A DNA stretch of 64,000 nt from Rhabditoides inermis (taxonomy: Eukaryota > Nematoda > Chromadorea > Rhabditida > Rhabditidae). The notes beneath the pieces were generated by a model. It did no database searches. It saw nothing but the letters and a program-made list of their open reading frames with translations, and was not told the DNA's origin. Below are positions 46,451 to 60,200 of this stretch, piece after piece. The stretch's first letter is position 1; the number at the start of each line of letters is the position of its first letter. Made by a program: the position numbers and the translations under genes. The stretch lies in contig CAWZYM010000308.1 of assembly GCA_963966185.1 (NCBI GenBank), forward strand, positions 124,001-188,000, read 5' to 3'.

Positions 46451-48852
46451 ATGCACCGTTTCCTCCGACTCAACTCCACTGTCACCTCTCGATTCCTTCC
46501 AGTCGTCAGCCAATCGCCCCTGTTCTCTTCGATTGGTGAGAATTACCTGATCAACAGTCATATTCAAACTAATAAATTGTTATAGAATCGAACTGGAACG
46601 CGCTGAACTTCGATGCAAAGGAAAGAACGGGGCCGAAGGAAAAGCCTGTGACGAGACCAGTGCAGTCAAACGAGATGACGCGACCAGTGCAGGTTGGTGA
46701 GGCCAGGCCTGAACTGTGGATGCCCTATTGCAGTGGCAGAAGGCGGAGGTGGTGCCTGCCCCGGCTCCGATCGAGCGTCGCCCCGAATCGACCACTGTCC
46801 CCGCAGCGCCCAGTCCCAGTCCAATCAAGGTGAATTGAATTAGAATGGTTTACTGTCGATATCATTGTCTCGTCCCTGATTGTCGAATCGGCTATCATTT
46901 CCTTTACTGCCGATGTCAATGTTACAACAGCGGAGATGCGACGGGAAGGAAAACGACGTGATGAACACTCACAAATATAGTAGAGTAAAATTAGGAAACT
47001 CCGTAGGACTATAGGTCAGTTCATTGGCTTTCCCACTCGTTGTTGTCATGCATGTGTCTATCACATGGCTTGCCTTATTAGTTGTTTCCCACACACTCAC
47101 TGTGTAAACACACCCAGAGTGCTTTTCCTCGGGAAATGAGAGTGCAACGCGTGCCACTAGGAAGATTTATAATTCACATTCAAAACAAGTATCGTGTTTA
47201 TCTGAAAGAACATACATTCCAGAAATAAGATTTATTAAAGATTCGGCTCCTTTTTAGAAGATTACACATTACCCAATTCACACGTTACCATCAGCAGAGT
47301 AACTTGTTGCATCGGGGGAGAGGCGCTACCTTTACCTTTTTACACTTACACTCGAGACAAAATTAACAAACGTAGGTTGAAGATTTTTGGTCTGTGGGAA
47401 TGCGGTCATTCCCTAATTGTGAGCAGATCACTCGATTCACTTTCACCTTTTCTGTCATTTTCGGGAGCGTGGTTCGAGCAACGTTTCAAAACTTAGAACA
47501 TTTTAAATGCAGGTCGGGCATTGGACGCCGTCGCCGGCTCCGATCGTTTCATCGGAACGGAGAAGGACAACGAGTGAGGGAGAGAAGAGACTCCAGCAGG
47601 CAATGAAGACGCTCAAGGTGGATGGGGGATCTCTGCCAGATGCCCTAGAAGAAGTGGCGTGAATCATGAACACATCAATTATATCTCCTTTCCGGAAGTG
47701 TATGTTTCAATGATGTCACAGCATTGAAAGATACACACTTCCGAACGGGAAATATAAGAACTGAAAATGAAGTAAGGTTTTCGCTCTCAGACGACTGAAC
47801 TGCGCTACTTTCACACAAACAGCAATCAGTACGAAAATGAATGAAACTGGTTCATAACCATCTTATTTTAGTACCGTAAACCGGCACGAAAGCCGACGAG
47901 TGCGACAAGCACCCCGGCCACGTCTACACAGATGCCGACGACGTCGACGACCACTCAGAAGCCTGTGACGTCGACGAAGCGGCCGGTAAGACGACGTGTC
48001 CGCGTCTCCCTAACGCCGCCACTCTTCCCTAGAATCCAGGTGAGTGTCTGAGAAAAAGTATAAAAGAGTTTATGTCTGAAGCAACGACTCCGTTGTAAAG
48101 AGTGCTTGTCTGTATGAATACAAGGGCGTAAATCACAAAATGGAATTACAGTGTAGGAAAAGTGTTTTAGGTGCATCACTACCCGGCACCTAACTCTTCT
48201 CCGGATACCACTTCACAAATGCAGAGAAGTGAGTGGCTCTAGACATGTCTACTTGTTTTCCATACCTCCAGGCTTCAGAACTCGTTTTCATATAAAAAGG
48301 GGGAGAAATAAGTAAAATGATCATAATATCCGGTGCACTTTCTCGCCCCCACTAGACTCATAATTCCATGAAGCACTCATATAACGAGTCTGAAAACAAT
48401 AACAAGTGGATCGGAAACCCAATCCCGCTTCGATTTCAGGCGTGGCGTCCGTTTCCGTCGACCCGAACACCTTCATTCTCAGCAACGGGGTGCAACACCA
48501 CACACCCAAGGCGGCCAGCATCGAGGTAGACAAGTGTACACATGCAATGTCCTTGTATGGAGAACTGCCGTTTTCGGTTCCGATCCAGGGGAGCTAGGTC
48601 TGAAGCGTTTGCATGCTTCCTAGTTCCTCTGTGCCGTGAAAGTAGCGGCTAAGTCACTTCCCGGAACCTGACAGCTTTTCTCGTTTTTTCGCCCCGAGCT
48701 CCGCGCGCTTCGAAATGCATCGCGCAATTCCCGCTTATTGTCACCGCAAAACGTATTCTGCGAGTACCCTCTGACCGGGACTATGCAGGCGTTGTCACAT
48801 TGCCTCCAGTCACGTGCTAAAGCGATCGTAGTGAGCGTTTAGGGGATTAGGT

Positions 48853-48895
<43 letters not shown>

Positions 48896-49701
48896 TCGGT
48901 CGAATGGGCAGAGTGAGTGTAGTGAATGGGCTCGACGCGCGACATCAATTCGAGTTGCGTGTTTGAAAAGAGAGCGACATCCCGGAACTAAGAAGAGAGG
49001 AGCTTCAAGTGGAATCAGTGGCACTTCTACTGCTTCCACTCTTTTTCACCCCCCCCCCCCCCCTCTCTTCCCTCCACAACTTCATATCGCGTGCCTAGAC
49101 GCCACTATCTGTGGAGAACAAAAACCCGACTCACCCGAGCATTCCTAACAAAGGGCAAAAGAACACGCACACCACAAACGTGGTAAATGAAAATAAAGAA
49201 GAAAGTACGGAGGGCATCAGAAATTATTTTCCCACCCCGTGCTTGCATACATGCGGTGTCAGATTTCGCTTACGCCGAGTGCTCTCGTAAGACAAAGATC
49301 CTTTCCACAAACAAAGCCATGATATATGGTGAGATGGAGATTCATTGTTGAGATTGTCCCGTCGTTTTCAGATCGCACCGTCGATCGGTCAGCTTCCCTC
49401 AAACCGATCACTGGGACACACAGTCTTCATCCCACAACAACACACCTTCCCGCAATGGTTCGCCCCGCCGGCCCAGACGGCCCAGTCGACTGCCCAACCA
49501 CTGCCCAGTCAGCCCAGTCAGCCCAGCCAGCCCAGCCAGCCATTCCACGTGCCCTACACCTCTTTCACTTCCGAGCGGCGCTACTCGCCCAAGGGGGCGT
49601 GGCCAATGGGGCGGGACGAGCAAGAAGCGAGGTCTGCCCTCCCCGACGAAGTATGCGACTTGCAGTACATCGAGAGCCCGTTCTGGTTTCGACACGTCTG
49701 A
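46451..49701 (+). CDS. Pro/Ser/Thr/Gln-rich protein with mitochondrial-type leader
   Basis: Exons 46451-46535, 46586-46692, 46734-46829 and 47513-47662 splice in phase to 145 residues ending in TGA. The N-terminus MHRFLRLNSTVTSRFLPVV is Arg/Ser-rich without acids, a typical mitochondrial presequence. A weak donor at 47654 (gtggcg) could instead join, in phase, to exons 47872-47985, a 7-base microexon 48033-48039, 48440-48525 and 49372-49701, giving about 320 residues. This longer model is attractive because the downstream exons share the Pro/Thr/Ser-rich composition (for example TSTPATSTQMPTTSTTTQK), have no start of their own and end in a Gln/Pro/Ser-rich exon closing FWFRHV. I do not recognise the family. 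Two adjacent genes remain possible. Confidence 0.5.
47693..47753 (+). ncRNA. hairpin, possible small-RNA precursor
   Basis: CGGAAGTGTATGTTTCAATG pairs with CATTGAAAGATACACACTTCCG across a 9-base loop, with one or two bulges. It lies just downstream of the TGA at 47662. It is somewhat short for a microRNA precursor; a small inverted-repeat element is an alternative. Confidence 0.3.
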
Positions 49702-51463
49702 AAGTATCGTATGCTCTCTCCCACTCTCTAATGTGTTTTTGTCATTTCAATTCGAAAAGTGTCTCCCGCAGTCTTCTCTCATATGTATCTTTCAATTCTC
49801 TCTCGCGGGTGTTTGTAGTTTGTTGCTATTTTTGAACCATATATATGTTAATCGTGTCTTTCCGTTTCCAATATATATATTGTGTAACACTATCATGCTG
49901 ATGCTTTTGGAATGTGAAGCGAATAAGTAATGAGTCTGCTGCAAGTCGACTAATGCTTCGAACATATTTGAAAAGAAGATGAGAGAAAGCGAGAGAGAAA
50001 GACAGAAAGAGAGAGGGGGGGAGTGAGGGAGGAGACAGCGTGTCGTTGGACTCTGTGAAAGGTGATCTCATTTAGGCGACTCGAGGGCTCGAAAGATAAT
50101 TAAAACTAATAGTCATAGGAAGTCGTCGTCTTCACTTTTCTCAATGCATTTTCCTTTTTCTCCCCATAATCATTTGCTACCGTAGCATTCAAACTCACTA
50201 GGCAGTACCCGTCTGCAAATGTTCTGTCACTCTGTAATTTTTACTATATAAGTAAATAATGCATCTATACTATATTCTATACTAGTCAGTAAATCGCCAA
50301 CCGGAAGTGACTCAAGTTTTTTTTCACCAATTTTTTATGTACACCCACGTCTAACCATCCTTGTTAATCCCATTCAAATTCACGTTCGCACAAACGTGGT
50401 AAATGCTAATTTCACTCTTATTCAAGTGGTTGTTCATTAGCTTACGTTTTAGTGTGGTTCACAGCAGCTCACATTCACTCTTTTCGGGTTCAGGTCTCTT
50501 TGCGTAAGAGTAAGCCATATATTTGTATGCATACCGCATCTTTGTGTCTTTGTCTCTTTGTTACTCTTTTTGTTCCTGCTGCTAAGCGATACAAGATTAT
50601 CACTCACATTGTATTATACTGTCGTCGAGGATTCAATCGCACCAACGTCAATGACAATGTGCGTATTTGAGTATGCTGTGTCGTCGGTCTCTATGCGATG
50701 ATCCTTCCACTATGCCGTGTCCATTGTCCGCCACTCTTGTCGTGTCTACTTATCTATGCAGACTCCGCAGTCCACTTCCTCACGTTTTTCTCCTCCTTTT
50801 GCACCGCATATCATGTTTCGTCGAGTGTGGCAAACTAGTGGCTTCTCTCTCTCTCTTTCCAGCTAGTCCACTCGCGGTATGCGCGGCGCTGCCAAAATTG
50901 GACAGAGTGAGTTTCGAATCGCTTTTCGAAATGGGTTTAATGGGCGCGATTGCAGTGTCGCAATTTGTCGCGTGGCGGGGATGTGGGTGAGAGAGGGTGG
51001 GTGAGAAGGGGCACATCTGTGCACCCAGGCTCGTCAATTGGAGAGAGAGAGAGAGGGGGGGGGGAGGGGAGGGGGAGAGAGGAGGGAGATAGGGATAGGG
51101 AGGTGATGGTCGTCGGGGCCTACGTCAAAACACCCAGACGCCCGGACACCGCTACGATTCAGAAACTGTTGATTCGCTCCTCTGAAACATCGACAGCCGT
51201 TTTTAAACCATCCATTCCCATAGCTTCCCGCCTGATGCGAGATTTCACACGCCTCTGCCCACACACAGAACGACTCTCCTCGAAAACACTTTATAAAATG
51301 TTCGCTTCTCTCTCTCTATCTCTTCTCTCGTAGCACAGGACGCATGTTGATATGCAAATATTGGATTAGTGCAGGATTGTTTTTTCGGGAGGGGTGCGTT
51401 CTGCCCCCCGTCTCTACCCTTTCGAGTGAATGAGCATATCAGTGTTGAAAATATCATGTTCAT

Positions 51464-51466
<3 letters not shown>

Positions 51467-51530
<64 letters not shown>
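51467..51530. repeat. (TA)n microsatellite
   Basis: About 32 uninterrupted TA units. Confidence 0.95.
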
Positions 51531-51533
<3 letters not shown>

Positions 51534-53043
51534 CCTTTTTTGTAAAGTGAGATTTATGTATTTACAGTGTTAGCAGTACCAGAGATCATTATTTTTGCGT
51601 GGAGCGTAGAGTTGCATACATTTTTACTCGCAAAACGTTCGAAATTCACCACATGTGAATTTATAATGACCTCATTAGATTTTTACGCTCTCCTACTCAT
51701 ATCCCCTTGTGTAGTGAGAGCGGCGATAGCTGACGCGCTCTGTCTGCGATAGCGTTACGTTTACATCAATCTCACGTCGCAAATAATCTCGTTCATTTTG
51801 CTGGTAAAATGAAAATGTCGTTGTGTAAATGATCTCTTATCTCTTGTCATAGCAGCCACGGTATATTCATTCTGATTGTCGACAATAGACTAACACGGTG
51901 GCTTTCTATCGTTTATTCTATCGTTTGCCGATTGGTCATATCCCTTTCCCTTCTCACGACAGACAGACTGTTCAGTTATTCGAGATTGTCAAAACACTTC
52001 ATAATCCGTGTGTTGATGTGTTTTCTGTCCCTTTATTAAACTATGTTCACCTGTTTCATCCGAATAATTCACGTAGGTTTGAACACCGTCGTACTTTAGT
52101 ACTTTAGTTTATTGCTTATGTTTATGTACACAAACTGTTTGTGCGAGTAAAAAAAGATCAACTTACAAGGAATCATTTTGAAAAAAATACAATTGTTCAT
52201 TACAAAGTCGATGTATGATGTATGGTTGAGTGTATTTCGGTAATCATTCCCTCCCATCTCTCTCTCTCTCTCTCTCTCTTCCCTCTATCCATCATTCGCA
52301 GCCACTCTTTCTCGGATCCTCTGCCTTCTGGTTCTTTAATTAAATTCACCCCCTCATCCATGTTGTCTTTTTTGTTCCACGTGCGTTTTTCAGTTTTTCA
52401 CTATCAACTCACACCACCTGTCACATTGCCTGCAAAATATATGTAACAATCATTCTACAATTCTACAAATACCCACGTTTAAGGTTTCTGTTCATATATT
52501 TTATTCACCTGCCGAGTACTTTACATGCACCACTGGTAGGCGGAATGCGGATGTCTGTAATCTGTCATACATGTTTCTCCATATGCCACGCATAAATCAA
52601 CCTGGACGTTTCTAAAAGCTGAAAGAAGTCTCTGGGGGCATCGTTATCACAGTCTTTTCTCATGAAAACATGGAGATTCACGTCTGAGATGAGACTAGAA
52701 TTCTCCATAGATCCTTAAAAAAGAGAGACGAGGGCCTAATCCTAAAATAATGCACCAATAAGGAAGAAGATATGTACTGATTAACTGTTTTTCTCACAGT
52801 TCTATAATGTGTTCTGTGTATGAATGTAAATTTTGTACGTATTTTTGCACTCTATGTGCTCGCCTTCTCTCAGATATACTGTAATATTATGGGAAGTATA
52901 AGTATGTGCACTGCAAATCGTGGTACATTTGCCGAAGAGCGTTACACTAGTGAGAATAGGATAGTAGACCGCCGCAATTAGGTATGATGATTGCTGGGAA
53001 GCTGGGAGAGGCAATTGGAAGGGCGATGACGAAGTAGGAGAGA

Positions 53044-53106
<63 letters not shown>

Positions 53107-53547
53107 AAGAGAGGAAGAGAGAAGTATTCATGATGCATCGCATCTCATGCTGTCACTTGTCCGTCTATTCACTATAATTCTATCGTCAACTCGCACAATA
53201 TGCGCAAGTGTACAAGTGCTTTCCTTCACACAACACTTCTTCTCGTCTCCTCCTCCCCTCCTCCTCCCTGCTTCTCCTCCACTTCCTCCAGCCTGCTCCT
53301 TCTTCTTTCCTTCCACAAACACAACCCACTTCCGCGTTCATTGGCTATCTTCGATTACACACGCATAATCAATTGTGTTGTCGTTTTGTACATCGTTTCT
53401 AACGAAACCATTCGTTTCCGCTTCGTGCATTTTGCAATGCAATGCATTGCTGGATTGGCGGTAGCCCAGAGGGCCCCTGTCATTCTAATCCAATATCGTT
53501 CATTATAACGATGTCTCTCCCTCCCTCCATTTCTCTCCTCTACTGCT

Positions 53548-53549
53548 CT

Positions 53550-53607
<58 letters not shown>
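53548..53607 (+). repeat. (CT)n microsatellite
   Basis: About 30 CT units. The complementary (GA)n run lies 450 bases earlier, at 53050-53110. Confidence 0.9.
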
Positions 53608-53608
<1 letters not shown>

Positions 53609-55016
53609 CATCTCGCGTGTTTGCGTGACAGTCTTTTGTGTGAGGTATTATTACTATTATCGCGACGGGCGTGAAATTTATGTGGCATTGACGTTTAGGA
53701 GGGAATTTTTCGCACTTACCCATATCGCGTTACGATATATTTTTCTACAACAACATGAATGTACATGTGTCGTATTTGTGTAGTCTTTGCAGTAAACTTC
53801 CACATTATGAGAACCCTCTTTGCCCACTCGATGGAATAAATTACGCTGCCGAAGTTACAGTAGGCTGCGAGGCCGGGGCGGTGCTGCAATTCATAGTCTT
53901 TCGTGCCAGTTCTGATGTTTGAAGTTGGGTGCTTACTGAACTCCAAAGACGCAGTGCCTCCAAAATAGATAGAATGTGCCGGGAATAATCTATCAACGCA
54001 GGCGACAAAGGAGAAATAGCCTCATTGAATTGGAGTGGGATAATCTTTGAGAGAGAGGGAGGGAGGGAGAGAGAGAGAGGGGGAAGAGTTATTTCGCTTA
54101 GTCATTGAAAAGACACCGCAACGAGCCACTATCCATCTCGCCCCGCCCACTTTTTGATGCGGTCGGCGAACGCTGTTTCTTAAATATCACACAATGCCAG
54201 TGCCCCTCACTGCACCTGGAGTATTCAGGAGATTCTATTCACACATTCACCCATTCACAACCATATTGCCCCCGGGCAACAAATTATTACTATGCACCTG
54301 GGCAGCACCTGCGATTAGGGCTAGCCACTCCCTTTATCACTCCCCTCGTTTCTCACATCGCAACTCTTTCCTTCTATCTTTATCCCCTCTCTATCAGTCT
54401 TTCTCCTTTCCGGCATATCTGGAATCAGTGTATCTGGGGGCGTCTTCGCTTCCGTTCCTTCTTCCTCGTATTTCCACATTCTCATTCTGTCAATGCACTT
54501 TCATTATGCTGTAGATGTGGTGTGTAGGTGTCTATTTCTGTATGTGTTGTGTTTTGCATCCGAGATTTCATTCAGTCATATCTGTTTCGCGAACACACCT
54601 TCTCGACGTCATTCAAACTGAAAACAGCCAAAGATGTCACGCCCGTCATTAGCACTTCTCTTTTTATCCTCGTTTCAGTCGTTATCCTCGTTGAAGTTCG
54701 CAGTGTTGACATAAGCTTTATGTTTTTCTAACCAGTTATCGTGTCGTCCACGTTAGTTAGAATCAGGATTCGATCTCGAGTTCGATATCCCTCGCGGAAG
54801 TTTTCCGACATGCAAACTCGTGAGAAAGCCACTCTCGCTTTGTAGCCGGCGCTCGTTCGCCGAATCCGATTCCTTTTTATTTTATGGCGCTTCGAGAGAC
54901 TTGATTATTTGTATGTATTGATGTCGGCGCTCCCGTGTTGGCTTTTGTTCCCGCGTGGATATTATGATTGATGAATCCGCCATTACTTCCTTCTTTCTCT
55001 CAGGTTCAATGCAGCT

Positions 55017-56597
55017 ATGATGGAGTGTCACGACCAGCCCATATTCGACATCTCCAATAACTTCACCCGCAACAGCCTCGAAACGCTCTTCACATTCAGA
55101 GAGTGAGTGTTCCTGCCACAACGGTCTCGGTCCGCGTTATTCGCAACTCACCCACAGCGCGGCGTGGTGTAGTGGCTAACGAGCGCGCGCTTTGTTTCGC
55201 GCCTCGCTGGTTCGATCCCCACCGCGGCCTATGAAGATACCCATATGTCAGTTCTGCTTCTGAATGAATGTGCTGTTAACATAACCAATTCTGAGGTTGT
55301 CTTTTGCTGTTTTGCCTAAATCACACGACTCGGCTACTTTCAGGCTCTACTCTACCGTGCATCGCTATGTGGCAGTGGTGCTGTGTGTGCTGGGTCTTAT
55401 GACAAATGGAGTGCACATCTGGGTGCTGACCCGGCCGAAGATGCGCCACTCCTCGGTGCACACTGTGCTCACATGCATCGCCTGTGCCGACATTGGCACA
55501 ATGACCAGCTACCTGGTACGTTTTCCACATACATATGTACGTTGCGTTGCCTAGCTGCCATTCACATATTTCGCGGGCGTAAGTGTGTGTTTTTGTCAGC
55601 TGCTAGTGTCACAGCCAGGACTCGTTTTCAAATTGGGAAGCGAGGAGGGAAGCAGGCAAAGTGCAGTTTACGTGCGTTCGTCTCTCCCCTATTAGGGGAT
55701 TGGAGCGCGTGTTTGGTATGGGAATGGACGACGTACAGACACACTGAAACAGGGGCGAGTCCCTGACGCGTTCCCCCCTCACTCACTCGGCCCCACTTAC
55801 TTTACACTTGATTGTCTTCAATGAGACTGCACTGACTGGCGCACGAAGGATTTATATGTTTGCGGTATCGCTTATCTTCCGAGGAGATCTCGCGTGGGGC
55901 GATAGACAGGCGGAAACAGCTGTGATGGAATGGGATAGCTCACGCGGAACAAAGACAACGTTGACTCGAGCAGCCACTGGTTTCGGATTACTGTAGTAAT
56001 ACTCGTGCATTTTTCAGCTCTACATGTATCGCTTCGAGTTCAACAGGAACTTCTTCGGATACCCGTTCACATGGGCGCTGTTTCTGAAGGTAGAGAGAGA
56101 GAAAAGGAGGAGAGAGAGAAAGAGAGAGAAGAGAAAGTGAGATAAAGAAAAAGAGGGAGAGAGAGGGGAGAGAGAAAGAAAGAGAAAGAGAGAAGGAGAA
56201 AGACGTCTAACTCCTTATTGCCCTGAGGTCCTGAACCATTCTGGAAATAGAGAACCTAGAAGACGCCCAATAGCTTTGTCGATCGAATAGTGCGTCCCTT
56301 TTTTATGCATCCCAGCAATATAATATAATGTAGAGTGGACCATTGGGTTCGAGAAGCCCTTGGAATAGATGAATGCAGCATAAATCTATGCTATCTATGC
56401 TATCTTTCTCGCCCCCCCCCCTCTTTTTTTTGAAAATAACTTATACCCTTTTCTCGGTACTGAGTGAGCAGTTTCATATTTCAAATCTCAAATGCGCATG
56501 TCTCATTTGGCAAAGAAGTGGGAAGTGATTGGGAGACCGTGCATACTTGATGCGCCCCTTTCGGGTGCAGCGGGGCGAGTCCTTTCCAATGCCCTTT

Positions 56598-56642
<45 letters not shown>

Positions 56643-57170
56643 CGAATCCATACAACCAACTGTACTAATATGGAAGTGATTCTGATTCAGCGCCTCTAAT
56701 TCGTACGCGAAACAGCAAAACACTCGCGAACTTGAGACAATGTTGATACGATTTATAAAGGCATCGCTAAAAAATGCTAAATGAGTGAAACAACTGTGTA
56801 TCGAATACATTTTCAATGAGGTCTCGTAAGCACTCTGCCTACGTGACTGCAATTAATTATGTAATAAATAGTGACAGACGGATGCGCTCATAGAAGGCTT
56901 CTTTCTTGAGATCTCTGCCTTCACTTCCGAGTCCACCTACAGCCTACAGTAGCCAAGCCAGCCTTTCGCAAAAGGACAACATAATGATAATTGTCTGCTA
57001 TTGAGGGAGCCAGAGAGAGAAAGAGGCCATCTCTTCTCCCAATCAACATAATGGCCGGAGAGTCGTCTTTTTTTGTCTTTGAAATCGTCCTGGTAACCTC
57101 CAGAACAAAATGTTATATTATGGTAATCAAACAGCTCGCGGAATACGAATGTGTGTTCATTCCACAAATT

Positions 57171-57217
<47 letters not shown>

Positions 57218-60200
57218 CTCCTGTCATTGTTTTCGTGCAACTCAGGGTAGTGTGGATTAGCGTCTTGTCCCATTGGTCGACAGAAATAGGGGAGATTGCG
57301 AGCGACGTAGGCACAAATGAAATGGAAGAGAATGTGGTGTCTGCAACAGTGATCGAACGTGTAAAAAGATTGTGAAAGAAACCGTGATCAGAGAGGGATG
57401 AAGAGAGGGAGGGAGGGAGGGAGAGAGAGAGAGAGAGATGACGCTTTTCAGGTGCACGTGGTGCTGTCCATCGCCCTGCATGCCATCTCTCTCTACCTGG
57501 TTGTTCTCATGGCTTTCATTCGATTCTCAGCCATGCAGGCAGCTCACTCCAAGTGGCTCGAGAACAAGAGAGCAGCGTGAGTATCACACTTTTTTTCTTT
57601 ACTTTACTAAACATACTTTTCTAAAGCACACTAACACTATTGCCAAACTTTCATGTAATACCATTAACGTACTTCAAAAATAACAATGTTTATCTTGCCT
57701 ATTCATGCATTCTCGATGGGACTCAGTATATTTGGATCTTTCGAAGATATTAAAACGCATTGGCAATTCCGCACTCTACTCGAGTGCAGTTGTGCACCTG
57801 ATGGAATTCGAATAGTGTTGTCAGACGCGTTTCCTTCCTCGTTCACTTCTCATAACTTTGTTGGAAAAAGGCGCGCCGTGAGACTCGCCCATCTTTCTCG
57901 AATGTTTACACATTGTCAAACACACACAGGCTTCTGGGAGGGAGCAAGAGTGGCGATTATGCTGTAATTATTATATAAACATCTAGAAAGAGGGAGTGTT
58001 GAGATGAATGTTTCGTGTTGTGTTGAGTGTCTCCTTTTAGTCTTCGTGTTTTGCGTAGGGTAGGGGTAGGGGGGTAGGCGTAGAGTGCACGCGGCACGCC
58101 CTCTAAACTGAACACTGAACAAAGAACAGTGTCAGAAGGCCCGAAGACCGCTCATGCATGGACGCGAAAAGGATGATATGCATACAAATACGAAAAAGAA
58201 AAGAGTAGAGTAAACACATAGATGAGCAAAGAACATATGTTTAAGTTTGTAGGTGTAGGCTATTTTTTTACGTTACAAAACCATTTCAGTCTGGCATCTG
58301 GTGGGATCGCTTTCGCAGTGTTCTGTCTGTGCATTCCTACTCTTCTCTCACACCAAGTGAAAGCACAGAGGACATTCGATGAGCAAACCGGAGAGATACA
58401 CTCTGCTTACAGGTAAATTCCCATGCGTCATGCGTGTCTTTCAATGATGCGAAGTGCAGTGTTAGTCATTGCTCGCTAAACTCCGAAAGATGCGTCAAAA
58501 GAAGTTCAACCTACAGTGGTGATGCTTACGGCTTACAGTATCGGCTTCTCCGAGATGGTCATGGAGAACAACTGCGTGCTGATGAAGGCGAACCTGTGGC
58601 TGACTGGCATCATGCTCAAGGTACGGTATTTGCATTGTGTCACTTTTTAAGTGAGTCAAATAAATCATTTCAGGCCGTTCCGTGTGCTCTTCTGTTCTGG
58701 TTCACCGTTGCTCTCGTTTTGAAAATGCGAGAGCAGAGTCAGAAGAGGCAGCAGCTATTGCACAAGGAAAACCAGAAGAGAAGAGTTCGTTGGGTAACTT
58801 GTTACATGTGTACAGAGTTGTTTACAGGGCGACCTGACCACTTATATGCTCCTCTTCATGGTCTCAGTCTTTCTCATCACCGAACTACCGCAGGGAATTA
58901 TGGCTATACTCAACGGTGAGTATTTCTTCTTCTTTTGTATTATTTCGTGTGACTCTCATTAAAGCCGTTTATCTCTAGTAATCTAGTAGTTCTCTAATAG
59001 TTGTTGAACTAATCTCATTTTTAATCTCTCGATTCGGTCGACTAGTGTGTGACTACTGACTAGCCAGGTGACACACACAGGGATGTTCCTCATTACAATC
59101 CACAACCCACCCCCACATTAGCATATTCATGAGCCGCCTCGTCATAGTGTCAGGTGTCAGGGTATCAAAAGAAGATTGCCCTCATATTATGCATTCGTTG
59201 ACCAAATCTTATAACATATTTTACGCTCCCTAATACCTTCCGGCTTATCCGCGCTGGTTTAGATGATAGATAGAGTGTCATAAGCATGTAATAATCACAT
59301 CTGCTGGTTGGGTTACCGAGCTAGCGGAAGCCCGATTTGGTCCGCCCGTCAGCCGCCAGCCGCCTTATTGCCTTCTTAGCATGCGAATCTCTCAGCTCAC
59401 GAGGAGGCAGTATGATTGCATATCATAATCTTCCAAAATTTCATTTCAATTTCCGCAGTATAACGCGTCAGAGTTGCACAAACAGGAAGGGAGATACGTA
59501 CATAGACGCAGATTTCACTTGCCTAATACACACAGTTATTCATGTATCATAAACGTAGTAGTGTATTTTTATGGCTTTAGCTCTCTAGCATTATACGATG
59601 ATTCTTGCGAAAAACGCTAGTAGTCTACGCCTTGACTACGAACAATCGAGTACTGGTCGCTCATTACTCATTCCGTCGTAGAATTCACACAGTCTGATCC
59701 ACACAAGTACATTGTCGTGAACAGAACAGAGAACAGACCGACTGAATCGAGTCCTTTGCAGCCCTGTTCACGTCTCAGTTCCACGCGTGGGTGTACCTCT
59801 CGCTGGCCGATGTCCTCGATCTCCTCTCCCTCATCAACTGCTACGTCGCGTTCCTCGTCTACACATGCACGTCTACCAGATACCGCACCACCCTCCTCAC
59901 CATTCTACCCAATGTCCAGTAAGTTGTTTGTTTATAGTTTTTCACTTTTACTCTTGTAGTGGAGTTTACGAAACTAATTTCGTAAACGTGAGGCTTAATA
60001 AGGTTGGACGTCTTTTTTAACTTTTAGACGAGTGCACGAGTGGAAAACAAAATGCAAATAAGGCTTCAAATCACCTAACTTGAGCCAGGTTCTAAGTTGT
60101 GAGTAAATGTGGTTGGTTAGATGTTGTTCAATAGAGAGAATCAGAATAGTCAACGCCAACAACACTCGCATTCGAGGTCTGTCACGTGCTTCCAGAGATG

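Larger units (their letters stand above)
49705..55015. other. 5.3 kb non-coding region
   Basis: No gene is supported. It holds a GA-rich tract (49978-50030), a pure (TA)n run (51467-51530), (GA)n at 53050-53110, (CT)n at 53548-53607 and GA-rich sequence at 54050-54085. Several ORFs of 70-140 codons are low-complexity or lack splice context. Confidence 0.55.

Noticed and set aside
50667..50990. 107-codon ORF
   Set aside because: It lies in a repeat-rich non-coding region, with no domain and no consistent exons on either side.
54105..54527. 140-codon ORF upstream of the GPCR
   Set aside because: No signal peptide or receptor motif; the GPCR has its own start exon after a tctcag acceptor.
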